In this document: piece after piece, positions 43,705-52,377 of the stretch
Layout: every line of letters starts with the position of its first letter
How positions within the stretch are numbered: the first letter of the stretch is position 1
Origin: Glaesserella sp041817755
GTDB taxonomy: Bacteria; Pseudomonadota; Gammaproteobacteria; Enterobacterales; Pasteurellaceae
Direction: 5' to 3'
DNA: 64,000 bases
Assembly (NCBI RefSeq): GCF_041817755.1
Contig: NZ_JBGYBX010000014.1
Span: 17,239-81,238 of the forward strand
Notes under the pieces: generated by a model
Databases searched by the model: none
Told to the model about the DNA's origin: nothing
What the model saw: the letters and a program-made list of their open reading frames with translations, nothing else
Position numbers and translations under genes: made by a program

Positions 43705-44373
43705 ATGGCATTAATCGAATACAATCCCCCTGTTGAACCTTGGCTTGACGAAGTTTATCGTGATAATCATATTTTAATCATTAATAAACCAAGCGGCTTA
43801 CTTTCAGTACCCGGAAATCGCCCTGAATATCAAGACAGTGCAATGGTGCGCGTACAGCAAAAATACGGTTTTACCGAACCGGCTCACCGTTTAGATATGG
43901 CGACAAGCGGTATTTTGTTGTTTGCATTAAGCAAACAGGCGGAAAAAGAACTCAAACGTCAATTTCGTGAACGTGAACCGAAAAAGCATTATCAAGCGTT
44001 AGTTTGGGGCAAATTAGGCGAAAAAGTGGGCGATACGGGGACAATGAATTTTCCGCTCATCTGTGACTGGGAAAACCGTCCGCGCCAAAAAATTTGCTAC
44101 GAACGGGGCAAACAAGCGGTCACTTTCTACGAAATTCTTGCACATTATCCCAATAATACGACAAGGGTGAAATTAACCCCTTATACCGGGCGTTCGCACC
44201 AATTACGCGTACACTGTTTAGCTTTAGGTCACCCAATTGTGGGAGATAAATTTTATGCAAATCCGTTGGCAAAAAGTTTATCACCAAGACTTTGTTTACA
44301 CGCAGAAGCATTAACCATTACGCACCCTATTACGCACGAACTGATGACATTTGAAGCGAAACCCGAATTTTAA
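43705..44373 (+). CDS. rluA: 23S rRNA/tRNA pseudouridine synthase RluA
   Basis: A 222-residue enzyme that makes pseudouridine at 23S U746 and tRNA position 32. The frame extends upstream to 43633, but ATG 43705 gives the standard N-terminus ALIEYNPPVEPWLDEVYRD. The catalytic motif is AHRLDMATSGILLFAL with Asp64, the same number as in E. coli RluA. NKPSGLLSVPG and TPYTGRSHQLRVH are further family motifs. No S4 domain is present, as expected for RluA. The MATE gene follows by 12 bp and is probably co-transcribed. Confidence 0.92.
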   Translation: MALIEYNPPVEPWLDEVYRDNHILIINKPSGLLSVPGNRPEYQDSAMVRVQQKYGFTEPAHRLDMATSGILLFALSKQAEKELKRQFREREPKKHYQALVWGKLGEKVGDTGTMNFPLICDWENRPRQKICYERGKQAVTFYEILAHYPNNTTRVKLTPYTGRSHQLRVHCLALGHPIVGDKFYANPLAKSLSPRLCLHAEALTITHPITHELMTFEAKPEF

Positions 44374-44385
44374 AAGGCAAATAAA

Positions 44386-45777
44386 ATGAACTTTCAATGG
44401 CAGAAATATCCTGAAAATACTAAAAAGCTGTTTAGGCTCTCTACACCGATTTTTATTTCGCAATTAGCCACATCCGGCATGGGCTTGGCGGATATTATTA
44501 TGGCAGGATTGGTGAGTGATGCGGATGTTTCTGCGATTGCGGTCAGTCACTCGATTTATTTCCCGCTATTCCTCTTGGTTTTAGGCATTTTAAACGCGAT
44601 TACCCCGACGGTTTCTTACTTAAACGGTGCCAATCAACGTAATTTAATTGCCCATCAGGTGCGACAAGGTGTTTGGATCGTATTTATGTTGAGTCTTCCG
44701 CTGATAGTTATTTATCTTAATGCGCATTTGCTCTTCACCTTGATGGGTACGCCGGCTGAATTTGCCGATAAAGCACAGCACTATTTGATTGCACTCTGTT
44801 TTGGACTGATTCCCTCCTTACTGGCAGTCAATCTACGCTGTTTTAACGATGGCTTATCCAACCCTAAACCGGCGATGTACATTACCTTTTTCGGCTTAAT
44901 TTTGAATATTCCGCTCAACTATATTTTTATTTTCGGCAAACTCGGTATGCCTGAATTAGGGGCGGTTGGCTGTGGTGTGGCAACGGCAATCGTAAACTGG
45001 GTTATGTTTGGGCTGATTTTACATTATTGTTATACCAACCCAGCCCAAAAGGATATTCGTCTGTTTGAAAAATGGATCGAAAAACCGTGTAAAGCGACGT
45101 TAAGCAAACTGTTCAAACTCGGCACACCGATTGGTTTTGCATTGTTTACCGAAGTCATGCTGTTTGCCGCATCTTCTCTCATTATTTCGCCGTTGGGTTC
45201 ACAGGTGGTGGCAAGTCATCAGGTTGCCTTACAAACCAGTTCGCTGTTTTTTATGATCCCGCTGTCATTTAGCATTGCGACGACCATTTTAGTCGGTCAA
45301 ACCTTGGGAGAGAAGAGAATCGAAGAAACCAAATACCTGACCTATCATGCCATTTTTACGGGAACGGTTGTCGCATTGTGTATCGGTATGGTGATTTTAC
45401 TGCTAAAAGACCTGATCCCTTATGCCTTTACCGGCGATCCGATGTCTATTACGATTGCTTCCGGGTTATTGATTTTTGCAGCAATTTACCAGATCCCCGA
45501 CTCAATTCAAGCGGTATGTAACGGTATTTTACGCGGTTATAAAAATACCAAGCCTATTTTACTGACGACATTCATTTGTTATTGGCTCGTCGGAATGCCA
45601 TTAGGCACTATTTTGGCTCGTACCGATTGGATCGTTCAGCCAATGGCTGCAGCAGGATTTTGGCTGACCTTCTGTGTTTGTTTAAGTTTGGCGGCAGGGC
45701 TGTTTTTCTATTTTATGCGGAAGATTCAGGCTGTGCCTGAAGAGATGTTAATTAAAAGATTGGAGTCAATGAAGTAG
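44386..45777 (+). CDS. norM: MATE-family multidrug efflux pump (NorM/HmrM-like)
   Basis: A 463-residue 12-helix exporter. The N-terminal half begins LFRLSTPIFISQLATSGMGLADIIMAG, the classic MATE start with an Asp in helix 1-2. FNDGLSNPKPAMYITFFGLILNIPLNYIFIFG and ILRGYKNTKPILLTTFICYWLVGMPLG are the family's repeated half motifs. NorM/HmrM pumps expel cationic drugs using Na+ or H+ gradients. It follows rluA closely and ends at a USS dyad shared with the convergent greB. Confidence 0.88.
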   Translation: MNFQWQKYPENTKKLFRLSTPIFISQLATSGMGLADIIMAGLVSDADVSAIAVSHSIYFPLFLLVLGILNAITPTVSYLNGANQRNLIAHQVRQGVWIVFMLSLPLIVIYLNAHLLFTLMGTPAEFADKAQHYLIALCFGLIPSLLAVNLRCFNDGLSNPKPAMYITFFGLILNIPLNYIFIFGKLGMPELGAVGCGVATAIVNWVMFGLILHYCYTNPAQKDIRLFEKWIEKPCKATLSKLFKLGTPIGFALFTEVMLFAASSLIISPLGSQVVASHQVALQTSSLFFMIPLSFSIATTILVGQTLGEKRIEETKYLTYHAIFTGTVVALCIGMVILLLKDLIPYAFTGDPMSITIASGLLIFAAIYQIPDSIQAVCNGILRGYKNTKPILLTTFICYWLVGMPLGTILARTDWIVQPMAAAGFWLTFCVCLSLAAGLFFYFMRKIQAVPEEMLIKRLESMK

Positions 45778-45780
45778 TTT

Positions 45781-45838
45781 ACAAGCGGTCTGTTTCGTGA
45801 TGTTTTTTGCAAAAAAGTCACGCCAACCGACCGCTTGT
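45781..45838. terminator. USS dyad between convergent norM-like gene and greB
   Basis: ACAAGCGGTC (45781-45790) and GACCGCTTGT (45829-45838) face each other around an AT-rich core containing TTTTTTGCAAAAAA. Placed between two converging genes, it could end transcription from both sides. Confidence 0.65.
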
Positions 45839-45847
45839 TCATGGGGT

Positions 45848-46327
45848 TTAGCCTTTCTCATACCAAATTTTATTGATGTATAAAAGCACTTTACCGAGCG
45901 GGGTGTCGACGAGGATCTCATCATCAACCTGTTTTCCGATTAAGGCTCTTGCCACCGGTGAGTCAATCGAAATCCACTGTTTTGCCGGATCGAACTCGTC
46001 ACAGCCGACGATGCGATACTGCTTGATTTCACCTTCTTCGTTTTCGAGTTCGACCCAAGCGCCAAAAAAGACTTTTCCTTCCTGAGTCGGGTGATAATCG
46101 ACAATTTTCAAGACTTCTAACCGTTTAGACAAAAAACGTACTCGGCGGTCAATTTCACGCAGGCGGCGTTTACCGTAAATATATTCCGCATTTTCACTGC
46201 GATCGCCAAGGGCGGCGGCATCGGATACGGCTTGGGTGACTTTGGGGCGTTCATCTTTCCAAAGGTATTTAAGCTCTTGATCTAACGCTTGCCAGCCGGC
46301 ACGAGTAATATGGTTTGATTTTGCCAT
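45848..46327 (-). CDS. greB: transcript cleavage factor GreB
   Basis: A 159-residue factor that rescues backtracked RNA polymerase by stimulating transcript cleavage. The N-terminal coiled coil starts ITRAGWQALDQELKYLWKDERP and carries the acidic tip DAAALGDRSENAEYIYGKRRLREIDRR. The C-terminal FKBP-like domain includes SIDSPVARALIGKQVDDE. YGKRRLREIDRR favours GreB over GreA. Its ATG shares one base with the kdsD stop (TAATG), so translation is coupled. Confidence 0.93.
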   Translation of the reverse strand: MAKSNHITRAGWQALDQELKYLWKDERPKVTQAVSDAAALGDRSENAEYIYGKRRLREIDRRVRFLSKRLEVLKIVDYHPTQEGKVFFGAWVELENEEGEIKQYRIVGCDEFDPAKQWISIDSPVARALIGKQVDDEILVDTPLGKVLLYINKIWYEKG

Positions 46328-47262
46328 TAGCTTGCAAACTCCACGATACCCGAGACTTTACCTTCTTCCGTTACGGCAATAAGGGAGTGAATATGGTTTT
46401 CCTTCATATATTCTTCCGCATGGGCAAGGAAGGTACCGTCCGAAATAGTGCGCGGGTTTCGAGTCATGATTTGCTCGGCGGTTTTGTTCAAACTATCGGC
46501 ACCGAATTTTGCTAAGGTACGACGAATATCGCCGTCGGTGATGATGCCGAGCAGGTTATCGTTTTCCATAATCACGGCAACGCCCATTCTGCCTTCGTTA
46601 ATCACATTAAGAATATCGCTAAAGAGTTGAGTCGGCGTACAGATCGGCAGTTTCGTTTGCATCACGTCACGCACGCGGCAAAGCAATTTACGCCCCAAGC
46701 TGCCGCCGGGATGATAGCGCGCAAAGTCCTCCGCTTTAAAATCACGGGCTTTAATTAAGGCAATGGCTAAAGCGTCACCGAGCGCCATGGTAATCAGGCT
46801 GGATGTCGTCGGCGCGAGATTATTCGGGCAGGCTTCACGTTCAATGCTGATATCTAAGGTAATATCGGCATGGCGGCCTAATGTGGATTGCGGGTTTCCC
46901 GTCATAGCGATAATTTTATTACCGAAATTTTTCAAACTCGGAATTAACTTATTCACATCATCCGTTTCGCCGCTGTAAGAAATCAAGATCACCACGTCAA
47001 TGGGTTTCAACATTCCCAAATCACCGTGGAATGCTTCCGTCGGATGTAAAAAAAAGCTTGGCGTACCGGTGGAAGCAAAGGTTGCCACCATTTTTTTTCC
47101 CACTAAGCCGGATTTTCCGATACCGGCAACAACAATGCGTCCTTCGCAATGTAAGATCATCTCAACGGCTTGGTTAAAATTATCCGAAAGATTTTGATTC
47201 AGTCGAGTGATGGCTTGGGCATAAAGGTGTAATGTGTCATTGGCACTTGAAAGATGATTCAT
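46327..47262 (-). CDS. kdsD: arabinose-5-phosphate isomerase KdsD
   Basis: A 311-residue enzyme converting ribulose 5-phosphate to arabinose 5-phosphate, the first step towards KDO for lipopolysaccharide. The ATG at 47262 (NHLSSANDTLHLYAQ) is chosen because AGGA precedes it; an upstream extension to 47328 lacks a ribosome site. The SIS domain shows GIGKSGLVGKKMVATFASTG, HGDLGM and SGETDDVNKLIP. Two C-terminal CBS domains follow (VRDVMQTKLPICTPTQL and QIMTRNPRTISDGT). It is coupled to greB by a 1-nt overlap. Confidence 0.92.
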   Translation of the reverse strand: MNHLSSANDTLHLYAQAITRLNQNLSDNFNQAVEMILHCEGRIVVAGIGKSGLVGKKMVATFASTGTPSFFLHPTEAFHGDLGMLKPIDVVILISYSGETDDVNKLIPSLKNFGNKIIAMTGNPQSTLGRHADITLDISIEREACPNNLAPTTSSLITMALGDALAIALIKARDFKAEDFARYHPGGSLGRKLLCRVRDVMQTKLPICTPTQLFSDILNVINEGRMGVAVIMENDNLLGIITDGDIRRTLAKFGADSLNKTAEQIMTRNPRTISDGTFLAHAEEYMKENHIHSLIAVTEEGKVSGIVEFAS

Positions 47263-47321
47263 AGCATATCCTGGTGTAAGCGGTATATCGGCGGAATTAT
47301 ACGCTAGTTTACCTAAATAAA

Positions 47322-47354
47322 AAAACACGGAAGTGCTTCGCGCTTCCGTGTTTT
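47322..47354 (-). terminator. Rho-independent terminator of the fru operon
   Basis: A stem of 12 bp AAAACACGGAAG / CTTCCGTGTTTT with a GC-rich tip. Read on the minus strand it is followed by a run of T, 12 bp beyond the fruA stop. Confidence 0.88.
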
Positions 47355-47365
47355 CTCAGATAAGA

Positions 47366-49021
47366 TTATTCCGCTTTCGGTTTGATAATAGCGTAGGTTA
47401 TGCCGGTTACCGCAGAACCGATGGCAATTGCCGCTAAATACATCAAGGGTTGTGAAACAAATGGGATCACGAATAGACCGCCGTGAGGGGCTTGTAATGT
47501 GATACCTAAACCGAGTGAAATCGCCCCAGCCGTTGCACCGCCTAAGATAGAGGTGGCAATCACACGCACAGGATCAGCTGCCACGAACGGTAACGCACCT
47601 TCAGAGATAAAGCATAAGCCCAGTACGAAAGAGGCTTTACCTGCATCACGTTGGTTTACGGTAAATTTGTTGCGTGCAATCCAAGTCGCAATCGCCATAC
47701 CGATAGGTGGCACCATACCTGCCGCCATTGCCGCCGCCATCGGGGTGTTTACGTCAGAAGCCAACATACCGACGGAGAAGGTATAAGCTGCCTTGTTTAC
47801 CGGACCGCCCATATCGGTACACATCATCGTACCCAGCACGATACCTAATACGATAGCGTTCACTTCGCCCATGGATTTTAACCAATTGGATAAGGCTTCC
47901 ATAATGCCGGCAACAGGAGGGTTAATCACATAAACCATGGCTAAACCGACAATCGCAGAGCCTAATAGCGGTAGGATTAAAATTGGTTTTAGCGACGTTA
48001 AACTTGCCGGTAACTTGATGCTGTCATTTAAGAATTTCACCACATAACCTGCAAGGAAACCGGCAATAATACCGCCTAAAATCCCTGCGCCCGCCGTTGT
48101 CGCTAACATACCGCCGACAAAACCTGCAGTTAAACCCGGGCGGTCAGCAATCGAATAGGCAACATAACCGGCAAAGACTGCGATCATCAAGTGGAATGCC
48201 GCACCTCCACCAATATCCATTAACGCTTTCGGTAAACCGCCTGCGATATTCGGATCTTTAAAGGCTTCAATACCGAACATAAAGGAAATGGCGATTAACA
48301 AGCCACCTGCAACCACGAACGGTAGCATATGTGATACACCTGTCATTAAGTGTTTATAAATCCCTTTCTTCTCGCTAGTCGCTTCTTCGCCTTTCGCCGT
48401 TGCCGCAGAACCGCCTTGATAAACGGTCGCTTGTTGGAACGCTTTTTCAAACTCCTGAGCCGTTTTCTTCAAAGCTAAACCTGTTGAAGTGCGGTACATC
48501 GGCTTGCCTTGGAATTTGCTTAAATCCACATCGATATCCGCCGCGACAAAGACTAAATCTGCCGCCGCAACTTCTTCTGCTGAAATCGGGTTGCCTGCCC
48601 CCACTTGTCCACGGGTTTCTACTTTCACATTCCAGCCTTGTGCTTTGGCATAGTTTTCAATCGCTTCAGCAGACATAAAGGTATGTGCAACCCCTGTCGG
48701 ACAAGCGGTTACTGCCACGATATTTTTTACGCCCGTGCTTGAAACCGCTGCTTGCGTTGCATTTGCAAAAGTTTGAGCAGAATTAACCGCTTGTGTGAGT
48801 GTCGCTTCAGGTTGAATAAAGGCTTGCTCAAGACTAACCACCGCCCCTTGTTTACCGACGACGTTCGCAGGCACTTGCTCATCAAATAACACCACAAAAT
48901 CCGCTTGTTCTGCATTGACCACAGAATGCCCTTGCTGTTTTGCCGCTGCCGTTAGCACTTCATTTACAAGGAATGCTCTTGCTTTACCGAGTTGTGCCGG
49001 GAAAATAAATGAAATATTCAT
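47366..49021 (-). CDS. fruA: fructose PTS transporter EIIB'BC (FruA)
   Basis: A 551-residue inner-membrane permease that phosphorylates fructose to fructose 1-phosphate on entry. Domains in order are a degenerate IIB' (1-100), a IIB with phosphorylation Cys in VTACPTGVAHTFMSAEAIE (near 105), and a IIC membrane domain from about 220 (HLMTGVSHMLPFVVAGGLLIA, GTMMCTDMGGPVNKAAY, TLQAPHGGLFVIP). It is the last gene of fruB-fruK-fruA. A pair of GC-rich hairpin repeats separates it from fruK. Confidence 0.94.
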   Translation of the reverse strand: MNISFIFPAQLGKARAFLVNEVLTAAAKQQGHSVVNAEQADFVVLFDEQVPANVVGKQGAVVSLEQAFIQPEATLTQAVNSAQTFANATQAAVSSTGVKNIVAVTACPTGVAHTFMSAEAIENYAKAQGWNVKVETRGQVGAGNPISAEEVAAADLVFVAADIDVDLSKFQGKPMYRTSTGLALKKTAQEFEKAFQQATVYQGGSAATAKGEEATSEKKGIYKHLMTGVSHMLPFVVAGGLLIAISFMFGIEAFKDPNIAGGLPKALMDIGGGAAFHLMIAVFAGYVAYSIADRPGLTAGFVGGMLATTAGAGILGGIIAGFLAGYVVKFLNDSIKLPASLTSLKPILILPLLGSAIVGLAMVYVINPPVAGIMEALSNWLKSMGEVNAIVLGIVLGTMMCTDMGGPVNKAAYTFSVGMLASDVNTPMAAAMAAGMVPPIGMAIATWIARNKFTVNQRDAGKASFVLGLCFISEGALPFVAADPVRVIATSILGGATAGAISLGLGITLQAPHGGLFVIPFVSQPLMYLAAIAIGSAVTGITYAIIKPKAE

Positions 49022-49055
49022 ATGTTATTCCTATCAATGTTTAAGAAATCTATTT

Positions 49056-49168
49056 CCCTCCCCCGTTTACGGGGGAGGGTTAGGGTGGGGGGATTTGCCC
49101 GAAGGGCAAACTACGTCTGCAATCCCCCCTTCCTCCTTCGGCACCTTCCCCCGTAAACGGGGGAAGGG
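49056..49168. mobile_element. empty hairpin-repeat pair between fruK and fruA
   Basis: The left arm (49056-49093) has the hairpin CCCTCCCCCGTTTACGGGGG and the tail TTAGGGTGGGGGGA. The right arm (49123-49168) is an inverted, more divergent copy with a TCCCCCGTAAACGGGGGA hairpin. A small hairpin TTTGCCCGAAGGGCAAA fills the centre. The layout matches the DUF559 cassette at 12238-12687, but without the gene. Confidence 0.8.
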
Positions 49169-49180
49169 AATGTTCAAAGG

Positions 49181-50125
49181 TTATAAATTCGTTAGCGTTA
49201 CTCTCGCCAAAATCCCTTCCAACGCCGTTTTATCACTCACGCCCACGTTACTTTGGGATACCGCTAGGGCAGATGTCGCACTGGCAAAGGCAAGGGTTTT
49301 CGCTTTATCCCAACCTTGAGAGAAACCGTAGATCAGCCCTGCAACCATTGAGTCACCAGCCCCTACGGTACTTACCACATTTTCACAACGTGGCGGTTGG
49401 GCTTGAAGTACCCCTTCGTTATTGATCCAAACGGAGCCTTTTTCACCCATTGAGATAATCACGTTTTCAATACCTTGTGACCGTAGCTCTTGTGCTGCAT
49501 CAATCACCGCCTCTAAGGTTTCAAGCGGTCGGTTTGCCCAGACTTCCAATTCACGGCGGTTCGGTTTCACCAACCACGGATGGGCTTTTAAGCCGGCGGT
49601 GAGCGCTTTATTACTGGTATCCAACACGACTTTTAAACCTTGATCGTGTAAGGACTGCAGCCAATCGGCAAATTGTTCTGGTGAGACACCGCGCGGTAAA
49701 GATCCGCAAACGGCAACCAAATCAAATTGTTCGTGCCATTGCTGTGAAAGGGCGGTAAATGTTTGCCAATCTTCCGCTTGGATTTCAAATCCTAAGAAAT
49801 TGAGATCGGTTACATCCGCTTCCGTTTCGGTAATTTTCACGTTGATACGGGTTTTACCGGCAATGCGGTAGAACTGATCTTTCAATCCGTTCACTTCAAA
49901 CGCATGTAAAAAATCCCCTTGGTTTTCATCGCCTAAAAAACCGGTAACGGCTAAATCCGTCCCCAAGTCGGCAAGTACTTTCGCCACGTTAATGCCTTTA
50001 CCGGCAGGGTAAAGACCGAGGGTTTCGACGGTATTCACTTCGCCGATTTCAATCCGTTTTAAACGCCCGACCAAGTCAAAAGCAGGGTTGAGGGTGACGG
50101 TTGCAATACGTAATTGTTGAGTCAT
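49181..50125 (-). CDS. fruK: 1-phosphofructokinase FruK
   Basis: A 314-residue PfkB-family kinase making fructose 1,6-bisphosphate from fructose 1-phosphate. RIATVTLNPAFDLVGRLKRIE and GLYPAGKGINVAKVLADLG are N-terminal signatures. The C-terminal PfkB motif STVGAGDSMVAGLIYG contains the catalytic Asp near residue 255. It lies 15 bp after fruB and before fruA. The palindromic repeat pair follows its stop and may influence fruA expression. Confidence 0.95.
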   Translation of the reverse strand: MTQQLRIATVTLNPAFDLVGRLKRIEIGEVNTVETLGLYPAGKGINVAKVLADLGTDLAVTGFLGDENQGDFLHAFEVNGLKDQFYRIAGKTRINVKITETEADVTDLNFLGFEIQAEDWQTFTALSQQWHEQFDLVAVCGSLPRGVSPEQFADWLQSLHDQGLKVVLDTSNKALTAGLKAHPWLVKPNRRELEVWANRPLETLEAVIDAAQELRSQGIENVIISMGEKGSVWINNEGVLQAQPPRCENVVSTVGAGDSMVAGLIYGFSQGWDKAKTLAFASATSALAVSQSNVGVSDKTALEGILARVTLTNL

Positions 50126-50140
50126 AACTTCACCTACTGA

Positions 50141-51697
50141 TTATTCGCCTAAGCCGGCTTCAATTGCCGCACCAATTCCGTCAAGCGCTTTTTGGGCATC
50201 TTCGCCCGTAGCGACAAAGCGTAAGCGGTTACCTTTTGTCACACCTAATGCCACGACTTTCATTAAGCTTTTTGCACTGACGAGCGCGCCTTCACGATCT
50301 AAATTTTGAACTTGAATGGTCGCGTTGTATTTTTTCACTTCGTTAACCAGTATCGCAGCAGGACGAGCGTGCAGACCGTGTTCGTTTTTTACGATAAAGA
50401 TCGCCTCAAGTTCACCTTTATCGGCATTTGCAGAATTTTCGGCGGAACTGACCGCTTGTACTTGTTCACTTACCGCTTGAGCTGCGGCAACGGCTGTAGC
50501 GGCAATACCTGCCACGCCGCGGACTTCAATACTGTCTTTTTCCGTCGGGGTGAAGCTCGGTTCTTCTCCCAATCCTGCGGCAAAGGCTTTTCCAAGCGCT
50601 TCGATGGCTTGCTGTGCATCGTCACCTTCCGCCACAAAGCGTAGACGGTGACCTTTGGTCGCACCTAACGCTACAACGCGCATGGTGCTTTTTGCATTGA
50701 CCGGAGCGGTTGCTCGCTCAAGGTTCTCAACGGTGACTTTGGCGCCGAACGGTTTTAACGTTTGTACCAATACCGCAGCAGGGCGGGCATGCAGCCCGTG
50801 TTCGTTACGTAACGTAAAGGTGCCGATAACTTGGTTTGCTCCGCCTGTCGAGTCGCTTGGTGTTGCCTCTACAGTCGCTTGGGTTGTCGGTGAACTCGGT
50901 GCGGTTTGTCCGAAAATGGTTAAGATTTGTTCGATAGGTGCTACGGTCAGTTGTTGACGGGTAGCGATTTTGAGTAGTTTTGTCAGATACGTTTGCAGGC
51001 TGTCGTCAATGGCGGCAACGGTCAGTAAGGTTTTTCCGTCTTTCGCTCGGGTAACGGCAATACCGTTGAGTTGGTTGCCTTTCGCACTGTCGGCGAGAAA
51101 CACATTGTGGCCTAAGGCTAATGGAGGTGTTGAAATGACTTCACTGACAAAGGTTTGATTCACATAGCCTTTTTCTTGAAGTTTGGCGGCATTAATGGCT
51201 GAAAGCGTAATTAAGCTGGAAGAGTCGATATTTAAAGAGATAAGTTCTGAAGATGTCAGCGGTTCGTTACGTTTACCGCTTAATACGGTGATAAATTCAT
51301 CCAAATTTTGCGTTTTTGCTAAGGTTTCCGCCGCAGCCTCATCGCTGAGTATTGTGGTTAATTGGCGTAGTAAGGTTAAATGTTCATCCGATTTTGCAGC
51401 AATACCGATGACGACATAGGCAATGTTGCCTTCGCCCCATTCAATCCCTTGCGGAAATTGGTAAACCTGTACGCCGGTATTTTTGACAAGGTTTCGGGTT
51501 TCTAATGTACCGTGCGGAATTGCAATGCCGTTGCCTAAGAAGGTGGACGTTTGGGTTTCACGAGCAAGCATCCCTGCTTCGTAGTTTTCGGCAACATTCC
51601 CATTGGCGACTAACTCTTTGGCAACAAGATGAATGGCTTCTTCTTTGCTACCGGCGGCGCCGTTTAAGCGGATATTTTGTGCTGATAAATTTAGCAT
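50141..51697 (-). CDS. fruB: fructose PTS EIIA-HPr fusion with two HPr domains (FruB)
   Basis: A 518-residue phosphotransfer protein, much longer than E. coli FruB (376). The N-terminal EIIA has its active His62 in GNGIAIPHGTLET. A central domain (about 150-250) resembles the M domain. Two complete HPr domains follow: residues about 290-375 with NEHGLHARPAAVLV (His303), and about 430-518 with NEHGLHARPAAILV (His443). Each keeps an AKS segment near the regulatory Ser site. A Ser/Thr/Pro-rich linker and an Ala-rich linker separate the parts. It is the first gene of fruBKA, with a CRP site and a Cra-like site upstream. Confidence 0.94.
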   Translation of the reverse strand: MLNLSAQNIRLNGAAGSKEEAIHLVAKELVANGNVAENYEAGMLARETQTSTFLGNGIAIPHGTLETRNLVKNTGVQVYQFPQGIEWGEGNIAYVVIGIAAKSDEHLTLLRQLTTILSDEAAAETLAKTQNLDEFITVLSGKRNEPLTSSELISLNIDSSSLITLSAINAAKLQEKGYVNQTFVSEVISTPPLALGHNVFLADSAKGNQLNGIAVTRAKDGKTLLTVAAIDDSLQTYLTKLLKIATRQQLTVAPIEQILTIFGQTAPSSPTTQATVEATPSDSTGGANQVIGTFTLRNEHGLHARPAAVLVQTLKPFGAKVTVENLERATAPVNAKSTMRVVALGATKGHRLRFVAEGDDAQQAIEALGKAFAAGLGEEPSFTPTEKDSIEVRGVAGIAATAVAAAQAVSEQVQAVSSAENSANADKGELEAIFIVKNEHGLHARPAAILVNEVKKYNATIQVQNLDREGALVSAKSLMKVVALGVTKGNRLRFVATGEDAQKALDGIGAAIEAGLGE

Positions 51698-51761
51698 TGA
51701 AACTCCTTATGGATTTAATTTAAAAAATAAAATAATTTGCTTCGATTGTACTCTATTTTTG

Positions 51762-51777
51762 GCTAAATCGATCTAGC
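51762..51777 (-). promoter_or_regulatory. possible Cra (FruR) operator upstream of fruB
   Basis: GCTAAATCGATCTAGC is an imperfect palindrome resembling the Cra target GCTGAATCGATTCAGC with a few mismatches. It lies 65 bp before the fruB ATG, near the expected transcription start. Tentative. Confidence 0.35.
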
Positions 51778-51801
51778 GAAATAAAATTTAATCACAGAAA
51801 A

Positions 51802-51837
51802 AATCCCTTTTTGTGATCTGGCTCACAATAAAGGGAT
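51802..51837 (-). terminator. ndk terminator containing a perfect CRP site
   Basis: On the minus strand the stem ATCCCTTTaTTGTGA pairs with TCACAAaAAGGGAT and is followed by TTTTTT, 27 bp after the ndk stop. The stem core is the CRP operator annotated separately. Confidence 0.75.
51812..51827 (-). promoter_or_regulatory. CRP-cAMP operator upstream of fruB
   Basis: TGTGATCTGGCTCACA matches the consensus TGTGAN6TCACA exactly. It is centred about 120 bp before the fruB ATG, in a place suitable for activating the fru promoter. Confidence 0.75.
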
Positions 51838-51864
51838 CAGAATGGAGGGATGTTTAAAAAACAG

Positions 51865-52284
51865 TTAACTTACAATTTCATTTGGAGTAAAAAAATAAGC
51901 GATTTCCCGTTGTGCGGAGAGTTCGGAATCGGATCCGTGAACGCTGTTTTTAGTCGTATCAAAGCCGTACATTTTGCGGATCGTCCCGGCTTTACGTTGT
52001 TCCGGATTGGTGGCACCCATCAATTCACGGTAATGGGCAACGGCATTTTCGCCTTCCAGCACTGCAACGACAATCGGTGCCGACACCATAAATTCAATAA
52101 GCGGTTCAAAAAAGGCTTTCCCTTGATGCTCGGCATAAAAGCCTTCGGCTTGCTCTTTGGTTAAGTGAAGCATTTTTAACGCTTTTATACTTAATCCGTT
52201 TTTTTCCATGTGACTTAAAATTTCACCGATAAGATGACGCTTAGTCGCATCGGGTTTAATGATGGCAAGGGTTTGTTGAATCAT
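51865..52284 (-). CDS. ndk: nucleoside diphosphate kinase
   Basis: A 139-residue enzyme that balances NTP pools by phospho-histidine transfer. The ATG at 52284 is chosen: it is preceded by AAGGA and starts IQQTLAIIKPDATKRHLIG, whereas the longer frame adds 29 residues with no ribosome site. The active His116 is in NSVHGSDS. It lies downstream of metG on the minus strand and ends at a terminator. Confidence 0.95.
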   Translation of the reverse strand: MIQQTLAIIKPDATKRHLIGEILSHMEKNGLSIKALKMLHLTKEQAEGFYAEHQGKAFFEPLIEFMVSAPIVVAVLEGENAVAHYRELMGATNPEQRKAGTIRKMYGFDTTKNSVHGSDSELSAQREIAYFFTPNEIVS

Positions 52285-52377
52285 TTGCTTATCCTTATAG
52301 AGTTGTAGGGAGAGGATTATCCTCGCCCAAAAGATAAATTCAAAGTGGGATATAACCCCACCCTTATGCATTTACTT

